From contig JAKOTR010000053.1 in the NCBI GenBank assembly GCA_029776225.1, positions 496,001 to 560,000 on the forward strand: a stretch of DNA of 64,000 nt, written 5' to 3'. Origin of the DNA: Acidobacteriota bacterium (lineage in GTDB: Bacteria > Acidobacteriota > Terriglobia > Bryobacterales > Bryobacteraceae). The notes under the pieces are model-generated. The model was not told the origin of the DNA. It made no database searches and saw only the letters and a program-made list of their open reading frames with translations. A program made the translations under genes and the position numbers. Positions 63,854 through 64,000 of this stretch are shown piece after piece. The stretch's first letter is position 1. Each line of letters begins with the position of its first letter.

Positions 63854-64000
63854 CTAGAACAGAATCAGCACCAGCCAGTAGACTACCGGCACGGCGAATA
63901 GAGTGCTGTCCACGCGGTCCAGCCAGCCGCCGTGCCCCGGAAGCATCGTCCCACTGTCCTTCACGCCGGCGCCGCGCTTGAGGGCGGATTCCGCCAGATC
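63854..64000 (-). CDS. cdsA: Phosphatidate cytidylyltransferase CdsA, C-terminal part
   Basis: The last 48 codons are visible; the gene runs past the right edge. They read [20 protein letters not shown], then [22 protein letters not shown], the CdsA signature (S-x-KRxxxxKDx5-6PGHGGxxDRxD) and the final hydrophobic segment. CdsA makes CDP-diacylglycerol from phosphatidic acid and CTP in the inner membrane, the entry to phospholipid synthesis. It is convergent with the VWA gene, 7 bp apart. Identification from the signature alone is firm. Confidence 0.93.
   Translation of the reverse strand, partial: DLAESALKRGAGVKDSGTMLPGHGGWLDRVDSTLFAVPVVYWLVLILF

Overview
The window looks like a chromosomal segment of a high-GC Acidobacteriota bacterium, most likely Bryobacterales / Candidatus Solibacter-like. 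Lineage evidence is protein-level: a secreted protein ending in the Solibacter-type C-terminal domain (TIGR03437-like, 19812-23726), an acidobacterial VWFA-related protein (3864-4913), two Oar-like TonB-dependent receptors with an N-terminal carboxypeptidase-regulatory-like domain (8502-12039, disrupted; 38138-41683, intact), and many secreted carbohydrate-active or epimerase-like proteins. No rRNA, tRNA, CRISPR array, transposase or phage gene was recognised. Both window edges cut genes (a lipoyl-domain E2 at the left, cdsA at the right).

Layout. 1-7.2 kb (minus strand): lipoyl E2 fragment, transaldolase, DASS anion transporter, a DUF3037-like/S24 peptidase fusion, a VWFA-related secreted protein, KDG kinase and a secreted tandem RidA-like protein. 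7.3-12 kb (plus): two damaged genes, each with a frameshift in a poly-G run; the second, a TonB-dependent receptor, also has an in-frame TAG. It keeps a textbook promoter and a structured leader. 12.2-14.2 kb: GH30-like secreted glycosidase. 14.3-19.1 kb: pdxR-pdxS-pdxT (vitamin B6), a low-molecular-weight phosphatase overlapping pdxT, and a nucleotide-sugar dehydrogenase ending in a strong hairpin. 19.2-23.7 kb (minus): CHRD protein and the very large Solibacter-type secreted protein. 23.9-26.4 kb: trans-sulfuration PLP enzyme, a mutarotase-fold secreted protein and a small Cys-containing protein. 26.4-30 kb (minus): metalloprotease-like protein, PpiC foldase, polysaccharide deacetylase, acetyltransferase-like protein. 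30-34.5 kb (plus): dCMP deaminase, a sugar isomerase-like TIM barrel overlapped by a GH51 arabinofuranosidase, and a solitary rpsD.

34.5-37.7 kb holds mrp, an ICMT-family methyltransferase, a TesA-like lipoprotein, a thioesterase and a secreted PPC-domain protein. 37.7-41.7 kb holds the intact receptor, preceded by two copies of a block carrying paired 18-bp dyads and followed by a strong intrinsic terminator. 41.7-46.5 kb holds an orphan gluconate dehydrogenase subunit 3-like protein, a 74-bp tandem repeat, a lipid A acyltransferase, the mnmA/cysteine desulfurase pair (tRNA 2-thiolation) and a SAM hydrolase. 46.5-56 kb (minus) holds clpB, murJ, an aspartate:alanine-exchanger-family transporter, a beta-barrel protein and lutABC (lactate oxidation). 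56-64 kb holds a secreted zinc-ribbon protein overlapping an aldose epimerase, rdgB/rph with a 46-codon membrane-protein gene in front, a phosphoglucose-isomerase-like protein that seems to have lost its catalytic motifs, and a MoxR ATPase/VWA pair.

Metabolic theme: extracellular polysaccharide degradation (GH30-like, GH51, epimerases, KDG kinase, transaldolase, receptors), cell envelope assembly (murJ, lpxL-like, cdsA, deacetylase) and housekeeping repair (rdgB, rph, clpB, mnmA). The best candidates for undescribed biology are the paired-dyad repeats upstream of the receptor, the degenerate phosphoglucose-isomerase-like protein next to the MoxR/VWA pair, the DUF3037-like/S24 fusion and the disrupted receptor with its intact control region. 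All assignments come from reading motifs by eye; no database search was run.
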